27,260 nucleotides of DNA from CAYJPV01 sp964396055 (GCA_964396055.1 CAYNDV010000054.1:1-27260), one strand, 5' to 3'. Counted from the first letter of the stretch, positions 1 through 10,947 are shown. Numbers and translations: made by a program. Notes: generated from the sequence alone by a model not told the origin.

Positions 1-343
1 GCCGGCCGGCCGCCACCGAGGCCCGCTGGGCCTCGATCGAGGCGATCATCGCGGCCATGACCGACCGCGGCCTGGTGAACACGCGATCGTTGATCCGCTG
101 CAGCAGGTACTCGCGGCGGCTCCCGCTCCCCGCCTCGACGACGTACGTGTGCTGGTTGATGTTGCCCTTGTCGGGGAAGTCGTGCACTTCCACCGGGCGG
201 GCCAGGCTGAAGTGCGACGCGAGGCGGCTGGCCTGGGCGAGGGGATACTCCTCGTTGTGGGTCAGCACCTTGGTGACGCGCCTCGGCTCCCGCGTGCCGC
301 CGCGGTGTGCGCCGCTGTCGTCGATCCGGACACCCTCGGTCAT
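1..343 (-). CDS. NahK-like anomeric sugar kinase / phosphotransferase family protein (partial, N-terminus only)
   Basis: The first 114 codons of a minus-strand gene run off the left edge of the window. The translation contains GNINQHTYVV followed by EYLLQRINDRVFTRPRSVM. This closely resembles the N-lobe of the N-acetylhexosamine 1-kinase (NahK) branch of the aminoglycoside-phosphotransferase fold, where a GHIN-type nucleotide loop is followed by the signature LQRiN-x-x-VF-x-x-P-x-x-VM. Family members phosphorylate GlcNAc, GalNAc or related sugars at C1 using ATP in the cytoplasm. The ATG is preceded by GGAGGG about 9 nt upstream. The catalytic C-lobe lies outside the window, so sugar specificity cannot be judged. 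It is divergent from a GalU-like gene and a kinase-pyrophosphorylase fusion, which fits a role in making sugar 1-phosphates. A plain choline/aminoglycoside kinase is less likely given the LQRIN motif. Confidence 0.75.
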   Translation of the reverse strand, partial: MTEGVRIDDSGAHRGGTREPRRVTKVLTHNEEYPLAQASRLASHFSLARPVEVHDFPDKGNINQHTYVVEAGSGSRREYLLQRINDRVFTRPRSVMAAMIASIEAQRASVAAGR

Positions 344-438
344 CGTGCGGTCAGCCCTCCGCAGCCGGTCATCAGTGTAGCCGAAATGGTTGCCCGGCCC
401 GGCGTCTTGCGGCTACGCTGGGCCAGCAGGGAGGAGCC
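344..438. promoter_or_regulatory. Divergent promoter region between the NahK-like and GalU-like genes
   Basis: This 95-nt gap must hold promoters for both directions. On the plus strand TTGCCC (390-395) and TACGCT (414-419) are 18 nt apart and resemble a sigma70 promoter for the GalU-like gene. On the minus strand TACACT (plus-strand 374-379) could be a -10 box for the kinase, but I find no convincing -35 partner. The plus-strand gene has a strong ribosome-binding site (AGGGAGGAG, ending 3 nt before its ATG). Confidence 0.35.
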
Positions 439-1281
439 ATGGCCATCACGAGGGCCCTCGTCACCGCCGCCAACCCGCAGCAGCGCACGCTGCCGCTGCA
501 GACGCTGATGGACCAGCACGGCGAGCCGAAGTCGGCGCTGCGCATCATCCTCGAGGAAGCCGCCGGCGCGGGTGTCGACGAGTTCTGCGTGGTGGTGTGC
601 CCCGGCGACGAAACCGCCTACGCCCAGGCCTGCGGCCCCCTGCGCCCCCAGGTGCGTTTCATGACCCAGCCGCAGCCCCGCGGCTACGGGCACGCAATCC
701 TGTGCGGCCGCGAATTCGTCGGGCACGCGCCGTTCCTGCACCTCGTTGGCGATCACCTGCCTGTCGCGTCATCGTCGGTCAGCTGCGCGCGGCAGCTGGT
801 CGACATCGCCACGGCGGAGAACGCACCGGTGTCGGCGGTGCAGCCCACCCGCGAGAGCCACCTCACAGCCTACGGCGCCGTGGGCGGCCGACTCGTCGGC
901 GGCGATCGGCCCGTGTACGAGATCGACACGGTGCTCGAGAAGCCGACGCCGACCGTGGCGGAGCAGCAGTTGATCGTCCCGGGCCTGCGCGCCGGGTTCT
1001 ACCTGTGCTTCTTCGGGATGCACGTCCTGGGTCCGGACGTGCTCGACCTGCTGGAGCAGCAGGGCGCGGACCAGCCCGATCGTCCCCTCGGGCTCTCGCC
1101 GGCGCTCCACCTGCTGGCGTCGCGACGGCGGTACCTCGCGATTTCGATCGCCGGCCGCCGCTTCGACATCGGCGCGCCGTACGGCCTCCTGTTCGCCCAG
1201 CTGGCCATCTCGCTGGCCGGTCGCGATCGCGACCGCGTGCTCACCCAGCTGGTCGAACTGCTCGCCGTCCGCCAGGACTGA
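439..1281 (+). CDS. GalU-like sugar nucleotidyltransferase with a degenerate nucleotide-binding loop
   Basis: A 280-residue protein whose overall plan is that of GalU/RmlA-type UTP-glucose-1-phosphate uridylyltransferases. It starts MAITRALV, has PRGYGHAILC (residues 80-89) like the GalU PLGLGHAVLC stretch, then LVGDHL (102-107) at the metal-binding GDDL position, LEKP (166-169) and GRRFDIG (239-245) near the C-terminus. The hallmark G-x-G-T-R-x-L-P loop is replaced by AANPQQRTLP (residues 10-19). The arginine and LP survive but the loop glycines are gone, and the following PK is displaced to residues 30-31 by an insertion. The second aspartate of GDD is His106. It may therefore be inactive, regulatory, or active with altered nucleotide use. 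The ATG at 439 has an excellent ribosome-binding site. Its stop lies 2 nt before the next gene, implying translational coupling. About 280 residues is normal for this family. Confidence 0.75.
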   Translation: MAITRALVTAANPQQRTLPLQTLMDQHGEPKSALRIILEEAAGAGVDEFCVVVCPGDETAYAQACGPLRPQVRFMTQPQPRGYGHAILCGREFVGHAPFLHLVGDHLPVASSSVSCARQLVDIATAENAPVSAVQPTRESHLTAYGAVGGRLVGGDRPVYEIDTVLEKPTPTVAEQQLIVPGLRAGFYLCFFGMHVLGPDVLDLLEQQGADQPDRPLGLSPALHLLASRRRYLAISIAGRRFDIGAPYGLLFAQLAISLAGRDRDRVLTQLVELLAVRQD

Positions 1282-1283
1282 TC

Positions 1284-4619
<3,336 letters not shown>

Positions 4620-4652
4620 CGGCCCCGCGGGGGACCGCCGGCCCTGCCGGTG

Positions 4653-5816
4653 TCAGTCCGCCAGCGTCGGCACGTCCACCCAGCGGCGTTCGCGGCTGGC
4701 GTCGAGCCCCAGTTCTGCCAGTTGCACACCGCGGGCGCCCGCCATCAGGTCCCAGGGGAACGGCGAGCCGTCCCCGACGTGGGCCAGGAACTTCTCCCAC
4801 TGCATGCGGAACGCATTGCCGGGCGCCTCGCGTTCGGGTACGGGCAGCCAGTCCGCACGGTAGTCGAGAGGAACGTCGATGTCGGGATTCCACACGGGCC
4901 TGGGCGTCGCGGGTGCCGGCTGGATCCAGCAGCGCCGCAGGCCGGCCACGGCCGTACCTTCCGTGCCGTCGATCTGGATGGTCAGCAGGTCGTCGCGCCT
5001 CACACGGACGCACCACGACGAGTTGAACTGCGCGGTGGCGCCGTTCGCCAGCTCGAACACGGCATACGCCGCATCGTCGGCATCGGCGTCGTACGGGCGC
5101 CCGCGCTCGTCCCACCGCCGCGGGATGTGCGTGACGGCGCGACACGCCACGGACCGGACGCCGCCGCCCAGGTCGTCGAGGATGTAGCGCCAGTGCGCGA
5201 ACATGTCCCGGACGATCCCGCCGCCTTCGGCCAGCCGGTAGTTCCACGAGGGACGCTGGGCGGGGGTGCGGTCGCCCTCGAACACCCAGTAGCCGAACTC
5301 GCCCCGGATCGACAGGATGCGGCCGAAGAACCCGGCGTCGCGCAGCTCGCGCAGGCGCGCGATGCCCGGCAGCCAGAGCTTGTCCTGCACGACGCCGTGT
5401 CTGACGCCCGCCGCCCGGGCCCGGCGAGCCAGGTCGATCGCATCCTCGAGCGATCCGGCTGACGGCTTCTCACAGTAGACGTGCTTGCCGGCGGCCAGGG
5501 CGCGCCGCACGGCGTCGGCGCGCCGGTCGGTGGTCTGGGCGTCAAAGTAGACGGCGGCGTCGGCGCGGCCGAGCGCGGCATCGAGATCGGTGGTCCAGGA
5601 GCACCCGCCGACCCGCGCCGCCAGCGCCTCGAGCCGGCCGGCGTCGCGGCCGACCAGAATCGGCTCAGGAATCAGGCGTGTTCCGTCGGCCAGCCGCACC
5701 CCGCCCTCGTCGCGAATCGGCACGATCGACCGGAGCAGGTGCTGGTTGGTGCCCATGCGTCCGGTGACGCCATTCATGATGATGCCGATTCGTCGCGTGG
5801 CAGCAGGTGCAGGCAC
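4653..5816 (-). CDS. Gfo/Idh/MocA family NAD(P)-dependent oxidoreductase
   Basis: A 387-residue predicted dehydrogenase. The N-terminal Rossmann fold carries GVTGRMG (residues 16-22), and KHVYCEKP (111-118) is the diagnostic EKP motif whose lysine contacts cofactor and substrate. The C-terminal half, with WNYRLAEGGGIVRDMFAHW, fits the mixed alpha/beta substrate domain. Such enzymes oxidise or reduce sugars, inositols or related polyols; the substrate here is unknown. I chose the GTG at 5816 because AAGGAG lies 8 nt upstream and the fold begins shortly after (ATRRIGII). An in-frame ATG at 5861 would add 15 residues with only a weak ribosome-binding site. The gene follows the RelA/SpoT-domain gene by 46 nt on the same strand, so they may share a transcript. 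It converges on the fusion gene with a 33-nt gap containing a short palindrome (4623-4632) but no U-tract. Confidence 0.85.
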   Translation of the reverse strand: MPAPAATRRIGIIMNGVTGRMGTNQHLLRSIVPIRDEGGVRLADGTRLIPEPILVGRDAGRLEALAARVGGCSWTTDLDAALGRADAAVYFDAQTTDRRADAVRRALAAGKHVYCEKPSAGSLEDAIDLARRARAAGVRHGVVQDKLWLPGIARLRELRDAGFFGRILSIRGEFGYWVFEGDRTPAQRPSWNYRLAEGGGIVRDMFAHWRYILDDLGGGVRSVACRAVTHIPRRWDERGRPYDADADDAAYAVFELANGATAQFNSSWCVRVRRDDLLTIQIDGTEGTAVAGLRRCWIQPAPATPRPVWNPDIDVPLDYRADWLPVPEREAPGNAFRMQWEKFLAHVGDGSPFPWDLMAGARGVQLAELGLDASRERRWVDVPTLAD

Positions 5817-5862
5817 GGGAGAGACTCCTTGATCGAGCGAGGGATCGTCGTTGCCCGGCATT

Positions 5863-6549
5863 CTATCTCGTCCGGCCGGGCCGGCTTTCGGCGCGTGTGC
5901 GACCGCGCTGCCGGGCCCGGGACGCGACCGCCTCGAGGATTGCCGACGCCGGCTCGAGACAACGGGTGAGGGCCTCGTCGAGCTGGCTCTTCAGGCGGCC
6001 CACCGCGGCCTCGTCCAACGCCCGCACCCCGGGGCTGCGCTTGTAGAGGATGTCGTGCTCGACTTCCGACCACGCGTTGTAGAGGGCCGAGGTCAGCTGG
6101 ATCTCGCACTTCAGGCCCGCGAACCGGCGGTACTCGTTGAGCGCCAGCCGGCGGCGGCCGAGCTGCGCCAGCACGTGGGTGGCGCGGTATCCGCTGTCGC
6201 GCCAGTGTTCCTCGCGCCTGAGGCGCGAGCGCGTCAGGGCCCGCGTCAGCCGCGGCAGGAACCGCCGCTTGTCGCTCTCGAGGTAGAACACGATGCGGAT
6301 GCCGGCCACGTCCTCGACGTCGGCCAGGCACTGGTAGGTCTTGCCCTTCGGCGCATTCCGCGCCACCTTCTCGCGGATGCTGTCGAGCGACTTGATGCGC
6401 CACGACAGCTGGTACTTGAATCCCCCCTCGACCAGCACACTGACCAGCAGGTTCCGGAGCGCCGCGCAGAAGTCGTGGTACACGAGTTCCTGCTCGAGGT
6501 ACTCCCGGACGATGCGCCGCAGGTTCGACCGCGCCACGTGTGACGGCAT
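5863..6549 (-). CDS. Stand-alone RelA/SpoT-domain protein (small alarmone synthetase-like)
   Basis: A 228-residue protein made of little more than a RelA/SpoT nucleotidyltransferase domain. Visible motifs are WRIKSLDSIREK (50-61, the R-x-K-x-x-x-SI element), LADVEDVAGIRI (75-86, with the catalytic-type Asp80 and Arg85), SGYRATH (119-125), CEIQL (148-152, with the second catalytic-type acid Glu149) and WSEVEHDILYK (160-170). There is no HD hydrolase, TGS or ACT domain. The usual DYI-x-x-PK-x-NGY substrate loop is shortened to EEHWRDSGY and EIQ-[IL]-RT reads EIQLTS. So it could make (p)ppGpp, or pyrophosphorylate another target as the toxSAS proteins do, or be inactive. The C-terminus is an Arg-rich tail (211-228). 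The ATG at 6549 has GGAGGA about 6 nt upstream; longer in-frame starts read through low-complexity sequence. No partner antitoxin gene is evident. Confidence 0.8.
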   Translation of the reverse strand: MPSHVARSNLRRIVREYLEQELVYHDFCAALRNLLVSVLVEGGFKYQLSWRIKSLDSIREKVARNAPKGKTYQCLADVEDVAGIRIVFYLESDKRRFLPRLTRALTRSRLRREEHWRDSGYRATHVLAQLGRRRLALNEYRRFAGLKCEIQLTSALYNAWSEVEHDILYKRSPGVRALDEAAVGRLKSQLDEALTRCLEPASAILEAVASRARQRGRTRAESRPGRTR

Positions 6550-6652
6550 CGGCAGTCCTCCAAGGCTCCACGACCGCGTGCGTCCCCGCCGGGCGGCGCC
6601 CGGCGGCCCCTGCACGGGACCGGCGGCCCGGGCCCGGGCATCCTCAGGGGCC

Positions 6653-6658
6653 ATTGTA
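6653..6658 (-). promoter_or_regulatory. Candidate -10 box (TACAAT) for the RelA/SpoT-domain gene
   Basis: Reading the minus strand, GGATACAATGG gives a near-consensus -10 hexamer about 100 nt upstream of the ATG at 6549. I see no good -35 hexamer at 16-18 nt. If used, the 5' leader would be close to 100 nt. Confidence 0.35.
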
Positions 6659-6684
6659 TCCGCCCGACTCCGGCCGGGCACCTG

Positions 6685-6713
6685 TTGCCGGCCGTGGCGT
6701 TTACCGCTAAGGT
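6685..6713 (+). promoter_or_regulatory. Candidate sigma70 promoter for the DUF5107-TPR gene
   Basis: TTGCCG (6685-6690) and TAAGGT (6708-6713) are separated by 17 nt. Transcription would begin near 6720, a few bases before the ribosome-binding site GGGGAGG (6727-6733) of the gene starting at 6737. Confidence 0.45.
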
Positions 6714-6736
6714 GCATCTGCGTGCGGGGAGGACTT

Positions 6737-9700
6737 ATGCGATCGATGCGGCTGCGTGCGTGGTGCGTCCTGTGGTGTCTGGTTCTGGTGCCGGCGGCGG
6801 CGGGCGCCGCGCCAGGCACGGCGACGGTCCGCACCGTCACGAAGGTGATGCGGACCTATCCGTTCTCCGATCCCAACCCGATTCCGGTGGTGGAGCGCAT
6901 CTACCCGTACTACCGGTTCGACGGGTACACGGACACGCCCGTCGATCGCGAGTGGACCGTCGTCGAACTGGAGAACGACTACCTGCGGGTAACGGTGCTG
7001 CCGGAGATCGGCGGCAAGATCTGGAGCGCCGTCGAGAAGTCCACCGGCCGTGAGTTCCTGTACGGCAACGGGGTGGTCAAGTTCCGTGACATCGCCATGC
7101 GGGGGCCGTGGACCAGCGGCGGCATCGAAGCGAACTACGGCATCATCGGCCACACGCCCAACTGCGCCACGCCGGTGGACTACGAGACCAGCACGGGCGC
7201 GTTCGGCGCCCGCGTGGTCATCGGCGTGCTGGACCTGCTCACCCGGACGCCGTGGCGCCTCGAGATCACGCTGCCGCCGGAGGCGGCGTACTTCACGACC
7301 CGGTCGTCCTGGTACAACGCCACGCCCCTCGAGCAGCCGTACTACACGTGGATGAATGCCGGCATCAAGTCCGCCGGCAACCTGGAGCTCATCTACCCGG
7401 GCACGCACCAGATCGGGCACGGCGGCGAGGTGGGGCCGTGGCCGCTCGACGCGAAGGGCCGCAATCTGGCGTTCTACGAACAGAACGACTTCGGCCCCTA
7501 CAAGTCCTACCACGTGCTCGGGCGGCACACGGACTTCTTCGGCGCCTACTGGCACGACGACGACTTCGGGATGGGACGCTACGCGACGCGCGACGACAAG
7601 CTGGGCAAGAAGGCCTGGATCTGGGGGCTCTCGCGCCAGGGCATGATCTGGGAGACGCTGCTCACCGACACGAACGGGCAGTACGTCGAGGTGCAGTCCG
7701 GCCGCCTCTTCAACCAGGCCGCCGAGGCCAGCACGCAGACGCCGTTCAAGCACCGCGGGTTCGATCCGCACGCCTCCGATGCGTGGACGGAGTACTGGTT
7801 TCCCGTGAAGGGCACGGGGGGCTTCGTCGAGGCGCATCCGCGCGGCGTGCTCAACGTCATCGTCCCTGGCGCCCTGAGGCCCGGCGCGACGGCAGCCGCG
7901 CCGGCCGTGAAGGCTGCCGCGCTGGAACTCCGGCTCTTCGCGCTCGAACGCCTGGACGAGACGATCGAGGTCCTCGATGGTGACCGCGTGGTCTTCAGCG
8001 CCCGGCTGAACCTGGCCCCCGCCGCCACGTGGAGCCAGGTGATCGACCCGCCGGTTCCGGCCGATCGGCTGCGCGTGCGCGCCGGCCGGTGGCTCGACTA
8101 CCGTCCGGCAGCCGACGACCGGCTGGCCCGGCCGCTCGAGTCGCCGAAGGACTTCGACTGGTCCTCGCCCCAGGGGCTGTGGCTCACGGGCAAGGAGTGG
8201 ATCCGCCAGCGCGACTACGCCGCGGCGCAGGCGGCCCTGGACGCGTGCCTGAAGAAGGACCCGCACTACCTGCCGGCGCTGGCGGACCTCGCGCAGGTGC
8301 GGTACCGCGCCATGGACTACCAGGGCGCGTGGGACCTCGCGCGGCGCGGTCTCGCCATCGACACGTACGACCCGGCGTCGAACTACTACTACGGCCTCGC
8401 GTCGGTGCGCCTGGACAGGCCCACGGATGCGCTCGACGGGTTCGAGGTCGCCGCGTCGTCGCCGGCGTTCCGTTCTGCGGCCTTGACGGAGATCGCGAAG
8501 GTTCATCTCCGCCGTGGTGACGCGGACGCGGCCGCCCGCTACGCGGACGGCGCCCTGCGGACCAACGCCGACAATCTCGAGGCGCTCCAACTGGCGGTCG
8601 TCGTCGCCCGCCTGCTCGGCGCAGGCGGCGCGTCCGCGATCGATCGACTGGCCGCGCTGGTGCCCCTGAGCCATGCGGCCCGCTTCGAGCGCTACCTGGC
8701 GGCAAAGACCCCGGCCGCACGGGAGGCGTTTGTCGGCGGCATCCGCAACGAGATGCCGCACGAAACGTTCCTCGAACTGGCCGCGTGGTACCACGACCTG
8801 AATCGTCCCGCCGACGCTCGCGCGGTGCTCGAACTGGCGCCGCCCGGAACGGAGGTCCTCTACTGGCTGGCGTGGTTGCAGCATCAGGTCGGCGACCCCG
8901 GCGCAGCCGCGACGCTGCGGCGGGCGGAGGCGGCATCGCCCCGGCTCGTGTTCCCCTTCCGATCCGAGAGCGTGCCGGTGTTCGAGTGGGCTGCCCGCGA
9001 AACGGGCACGTGGCGGCCGACGTACTACCTTGCATTGATCCTCTGGAGCCATGGTGAGGTGAACCGTGCGCGGCTGCTGCTGGACTCGTGCGGGACGACG
9101 CCCGACTTCGCGCCGTTCTACGCCGCCCGAGCGAAGGTGTTCGAGACGTCGGCGCCGGACCGGGCCCTGGCCGACCTGCGGCGCGCCGCGGAGATGGATC
9201 CAGGCGAGTGGCGGTTCGGCAAGGCGCTGACGGAACGGTACCTCCGCGATCGCGCCGTTGGTCCGGCACTGGAGACGGCCGGACGCTACGCGGCGGCGTT
9301 CCCCGCGAACTACATCCTGGGCATGCTTCACGCGCGCACGCTGCTGCTGAGCGGGCGCGTGGCTGACGCGGCTGCGCTGCTGGGTCGCCTGCAGGTGCTG
9401 CCGTTCGAGGGGTCTACCGACGGGCGGCGGCTCTACCGCGAGGCGCAGCTGCTGCTGGCGGCCGAAGCGTTCAGCGCGGGCGACCGTGCCGCGGCGGCGA
9501 AGCACATCGCGGCGGCTCGCGAGTGGCCCGAGCACCTGGGCGCCGGGAGGCCGTACGCGGACGACGTCGACGAGCGCCTCGAGGACTGGATGGCCGCGCA
9601 GGTGCTGCAGCGTGAGGGGAAGGCCCAGGAGGCGCGCGCCCTGCTGGAGCGGCTGGCGGCTTCGAGGCTGCCTGCCGCCTCGGCCGGAGGGTTGTTGAAG

Positions 9701-9904
9701 TCCATGACGCTCTCGGCACTGGGGCAGGCGGCCGAGGCCGCCCGGGCGCTCGAGGCGTGGGCGGGGGCGCAGGCGCAGCCATCCACAGCGGCGTGGGGCC
9801 GCGCGCTGGCCGAAGGTCGCTCGACTGTGCTGCCGCCTGACGCGCCGCTCGACGAGGAGCTCCGGGCCCTGGCGGCGTGGATACGCGCCGGACACCGGCG
9901 CTGA
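6737..9904 (+). CDS. Exported DUF5107 domain protein with C-terminal TPR repeats
   Basis: A 1055-residue protein with an N-terminal signal peptide (positive start MRSMRLR, hydrophobic core, likely cleavage after AAGA near residue 25). Residues about 60-340 match the DUF5107 pattern: LENDYLRVTVLPEIGGKIWS, FLYGNGVVKF, GPWTSGGIEANYGIIGHTP and a later WIWGLSRQGMIWE. The family resembles the beta-sandwich of aldose-1-epimerase-like proteins and is often found in carbohydrate-utilisation loci; I know of no firmly assigned reaction. From about residue 470 to the end the sequence is alpha-helical with TPR-like pairs (AAAQAALDACLKKDPHYLPA, then DYQGAWDLARRGLAIDTYDP). It likely acts outside the cytoplasm on a glycan or as a binding scaffold. 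The ATG at 6737 follows GGGGAGG by 3 nt (6727-6733). It stands alone between a divergent gene and a 145-nt gap. Confidence 0.75.
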   Translation: MRSMRLRAWCVLWCLVLVPAAAGAAPGTATVRTVTKVMRTYPFSDPNPIPVVERIYPYYRFDGYTDTPVDREWTVVELENDYLRVTVLPEIGGKIWSAVEKSTGREFLYGNGVVKFRDIAMRGPWTSGGIEANYGIIGHTPNCATPVDYETSTGAFGARVVIGVLDLLTRTPWRLEITLPPEAAYFTTRSSWYNATPLEQPYYTWMNAGIKSAGNLELIYPGTHQIGHGGEVGPWPLDAKGRNLAFYEQNDFGPYKSYHVLGRHTDFFGAYWHDDDFGMGRYATRDDKLGKKAWIWGLSRQGMIWETLLTDTNGQYVEVQSGRLFNQAAEASTQTPFKHRGFDPHASDAWTEYWFPVKGTGGFVEAHPRGVLNVIVPGALRPGATAAAPAVKAAALELRLFALERLDETIEVLDGDRVVFSARLNLAPAATWSQVIDPPVPADRLRVRAGRWLDYRPAADDRLARPLESPKDFDWSSPQGLWLTGKEWIRQRDYAAAQAALDACLKKDPHYLPALADLAQVRYRAMDYQGAWDLARRGLAIDTYDPASNYYYGLASVRLDRPTDALDGFEVAASSPAFRSAALTEIAKVHLRRGDADAAARYADGALRTNADNLEALQLAVVVARLLGAGGASAIDRLAALVPLSHAARFERYLAAKTPAAREAFVGGIRNEMPHETFLELAAWYHDLNRPADARAVLELAPPGTEVLYWLAWLQHQVGDPGAAATLRRAEAASPRLVFPFRSESVPVFEWAARETGTWRPTYYLALILWSHGEVNRARLLLDSCGTTPDFAPFYAARAKVFETSAPDRALADLRRAAEMDPGEWRFGKALTERYLRDRAVGPALETAGRYAAAFPANYILGMLHARTLLLSGRVADAAALLGRLQVLPFEGSTDGRRLYREAQLLLAAEAFSAGDRAAAAKHIAAAREWPEHLGAGRPYADDVDERLEDWMAAQVLQREGKAQEARALLERLAASRLPAASAGGLLKSMTLSALGQAAEAARALEAWAGAQAQPSTAAWGRALAEGRSTVLPPDAPLDEELRALAAWIRAGHRR

Positions 9905-9920
9905 CCACTCTGCGTCCGAC

Positions 9921-10002
9921 GTGGCGTCCGGCTTCAGCCGGACGTGTCCTTCGTGGCGTCCGGCTTCGCTCGACTTCGCTCGGGACAGGTCAGCCGGACG
10001 TG
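9921..10002. repeat. Pair of palindromic GGCGTCCGGCTTCAGCCGGACG-type repeats, one with an insertion
   Basis: Copy one (9921-9946) has a perfect inverted repeat, CGTCCGGCT-TC-AGCCGGACG, at 9925-9944. Copy two (9953-10002) starts GTGGCGTCCGGCTTC and ends TCAGCCGGACGTG like copy one, but is split by about 24 nt containing the near-direct repeat CTTCGCTCGACTTCGCTCG. The two copies fill most of the gap between the DUF5107-TPR gene and the TauE/SafE gene. They look like REP-type dispersed intergenic palindromes and could also fold as a terminator for the upstream gene. Confidence 0.75.
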
Positions 10003-10011
10003 CGCCGCCAT

Positions 10012-10041
10012 TTGACAGCAGCCGCCGTCGGCCACGACACT
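10012..10041 (+). promoter_or_regulatory. Candidate promoter for the TauE/SafE gene
   Basis: A consensus -35 TTGACA (10012-10017) is followed after 18 nt by GACACT (10036-10041), which matches the -10 consensus at three positions. The proposed start codon is only 8 nt past the -10, so the transcript would be leaderless or nearly so. Confidence 0.35.
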
Positions 10042-10049
10042 GAGGCATC

Positions 10050-10793
10050 GTGCCCGAGTTCACGCCCCTTCAGTGGGCGCTCGCCCTGCTGGCCGCGTAT
10101 TTCAGCGGCGTTTCGAAGGCCGGCCTCACCGGCGTCGGCATGCTCGGCGTCACGTTCATGGCCGCCGCCATCCCCGGCCGCGCTTCCACGGGCGTCGTCC
10201 TGCCGCTGCTCATCTTCGCCGACGTCATCGCCGCATCGGCCTTCCGCGAACACGTGCATTGGGCGCAGATCCGGCGGCTCGCCTGGCCGATCTGCGCCGG
10301 GGTGGTCGCGGGATGGGGCCTGCTGATGGTCATTCCCGACGCCGGGTTCCGACCGATCATCGGGACCATGGTGCTCGTCATGCTCGTGCTGCAGGTCGTA
10401 CGCCAGTGGTTCCCGCGGTTCGACGCGGCACTGCCGCATTCGCCGGCGTTCGCGTGGACGGCCGGCCTGCTGGCAGGCGCCGCCACGATGGTGGCCAACG
10501 CCGCGGGGCCGATTGCCTCCACCTACCTGATCATCCTGTCGTTCCCCAAACGCCAGTTCATCCACACGATGGCGTGGCTGTTCCTCTTCGTGAACCTGTT
10601 CAAGGTCCCCTTCGGCGTCCACCTGGGGCTCATCAACGTGGGATCGCTCGCGCTGAATGCCGCGCTCGTGCCGGCGGTGGTCGCGGGGCTCTGGTCGGGC
10701 CGCCACCTGGCGGAAGCCATCCCGGCACAGACTTTCCAGAACCTGATCCTGGCCCTCTCGGCCCTCAGCGCGGTCTGGCTGCTGATGGGCTGA
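10050..10793 (+). CDS. TauE/SafE family membrane transporter (sulfite/sulfonate or anion exporter type)
   Basis: A 247-residue integral membrane protein with about seven to eight hydrophobic segments. It has the family pattern of an N-terminal AAYFSGVSKAGLTGVGM helix and an internally repeated, glycine-rich ATMVANAAGPIASTYL segment (about residues 148-164). TauE/SafE proteins export sulfite, sulfoacetate or other small anions across the inner membrane; members are often called sulfite exporters without proof of substrate. The start is a GTG at 10050 with TGAGG only 4 nt upstream, a close spacing. The next in-frame ATG lies about 30 residues in and would delete the first helix. The nearest genes are unrelated to sulfur metabolism, so I do not assign a substrate. 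Confidence 0.8.
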   Translation: MPEFTPLQWALALLAAYFSGVSKAGLTGVGMLGVTFMAAAIPGRASTGVVLPLLIFADVIAASAFREHVHWAQIRRLAWPICAGVVAGWGLLMVIPDAGFRPIIGTMVLVMLVLQVVRQWFPRFDAALPHSPAFAWTAGLLAGAATMVANAAGPIASTYLIILSFPKRQFIHTMAWLFLFVNLFKVPFGVHLGLINVGSLALNAALVPAVVAGLWSGRHLAEAIPAQTFQNLILALSALSAVWLLMG

Positions 10794-10853
10794 CCGCCGC
10801 AGGGATTGTGTTCAGATCCGGTGGACGCCGGGCCGACTGTCACTTTCAACAGG

Positions 10854-10882
10854 TTGAACGGCCCTGAACAGGGGGCTATTCT
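10854..10882 (+). promoter_or_regulatory. Sigma70-type promoter upstream of the Tat-lipoprotein serine dehydratase
   Basis: TTGAAC (10854-10859) and TATTCT (10877-10882) are exactly 17 nt apart, one of the best-looking promoters in the window. Transcription would start near 10889, giving a leader of about 60 nt before the ATG at 10948. It probably drives the dehydratase and the MFS gene together. Confidence 0.6.
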
Positions 10883-10947
10883 GCGCTCCGGTGGACCCTG
10901 CCGCGCCGGTGGGATCCGTAACGTCGACTTGCCGACGGAGGCCGTTC

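Noticed and set aside
4623..4632. CCCCGCGGGG palindrome between two convergent genes as a terminator
   Set aside because: The stem is short with no room for a loop and no U-tract on either strand; I cannot support termination from it.
6239..6840. A longer N-terminus for the RelA/SpoT-domain protein (up to 6840)
   Set aside because: The added 97 residues are low-complexity and Arg/Ala-rich, while ATG 6549 has GGAGGA at proper spacing and starts directly before the conserved region.
9921..10002. A CRISPR array from the repeated GTCCGGCTT units
   Set aside because: There are only two units, they are palindromic and unequal in spacing, and no cas genes are nearby.
6707..10063. A 1118-residue antisense open frame opposite the DUF5107-TPR gene
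   Set aside because: Composition is Arg/Gly/Gln-biased and motif-free, while the sense strand carries the signal peptide, ribosome-binding site and DUF5107 pattern.
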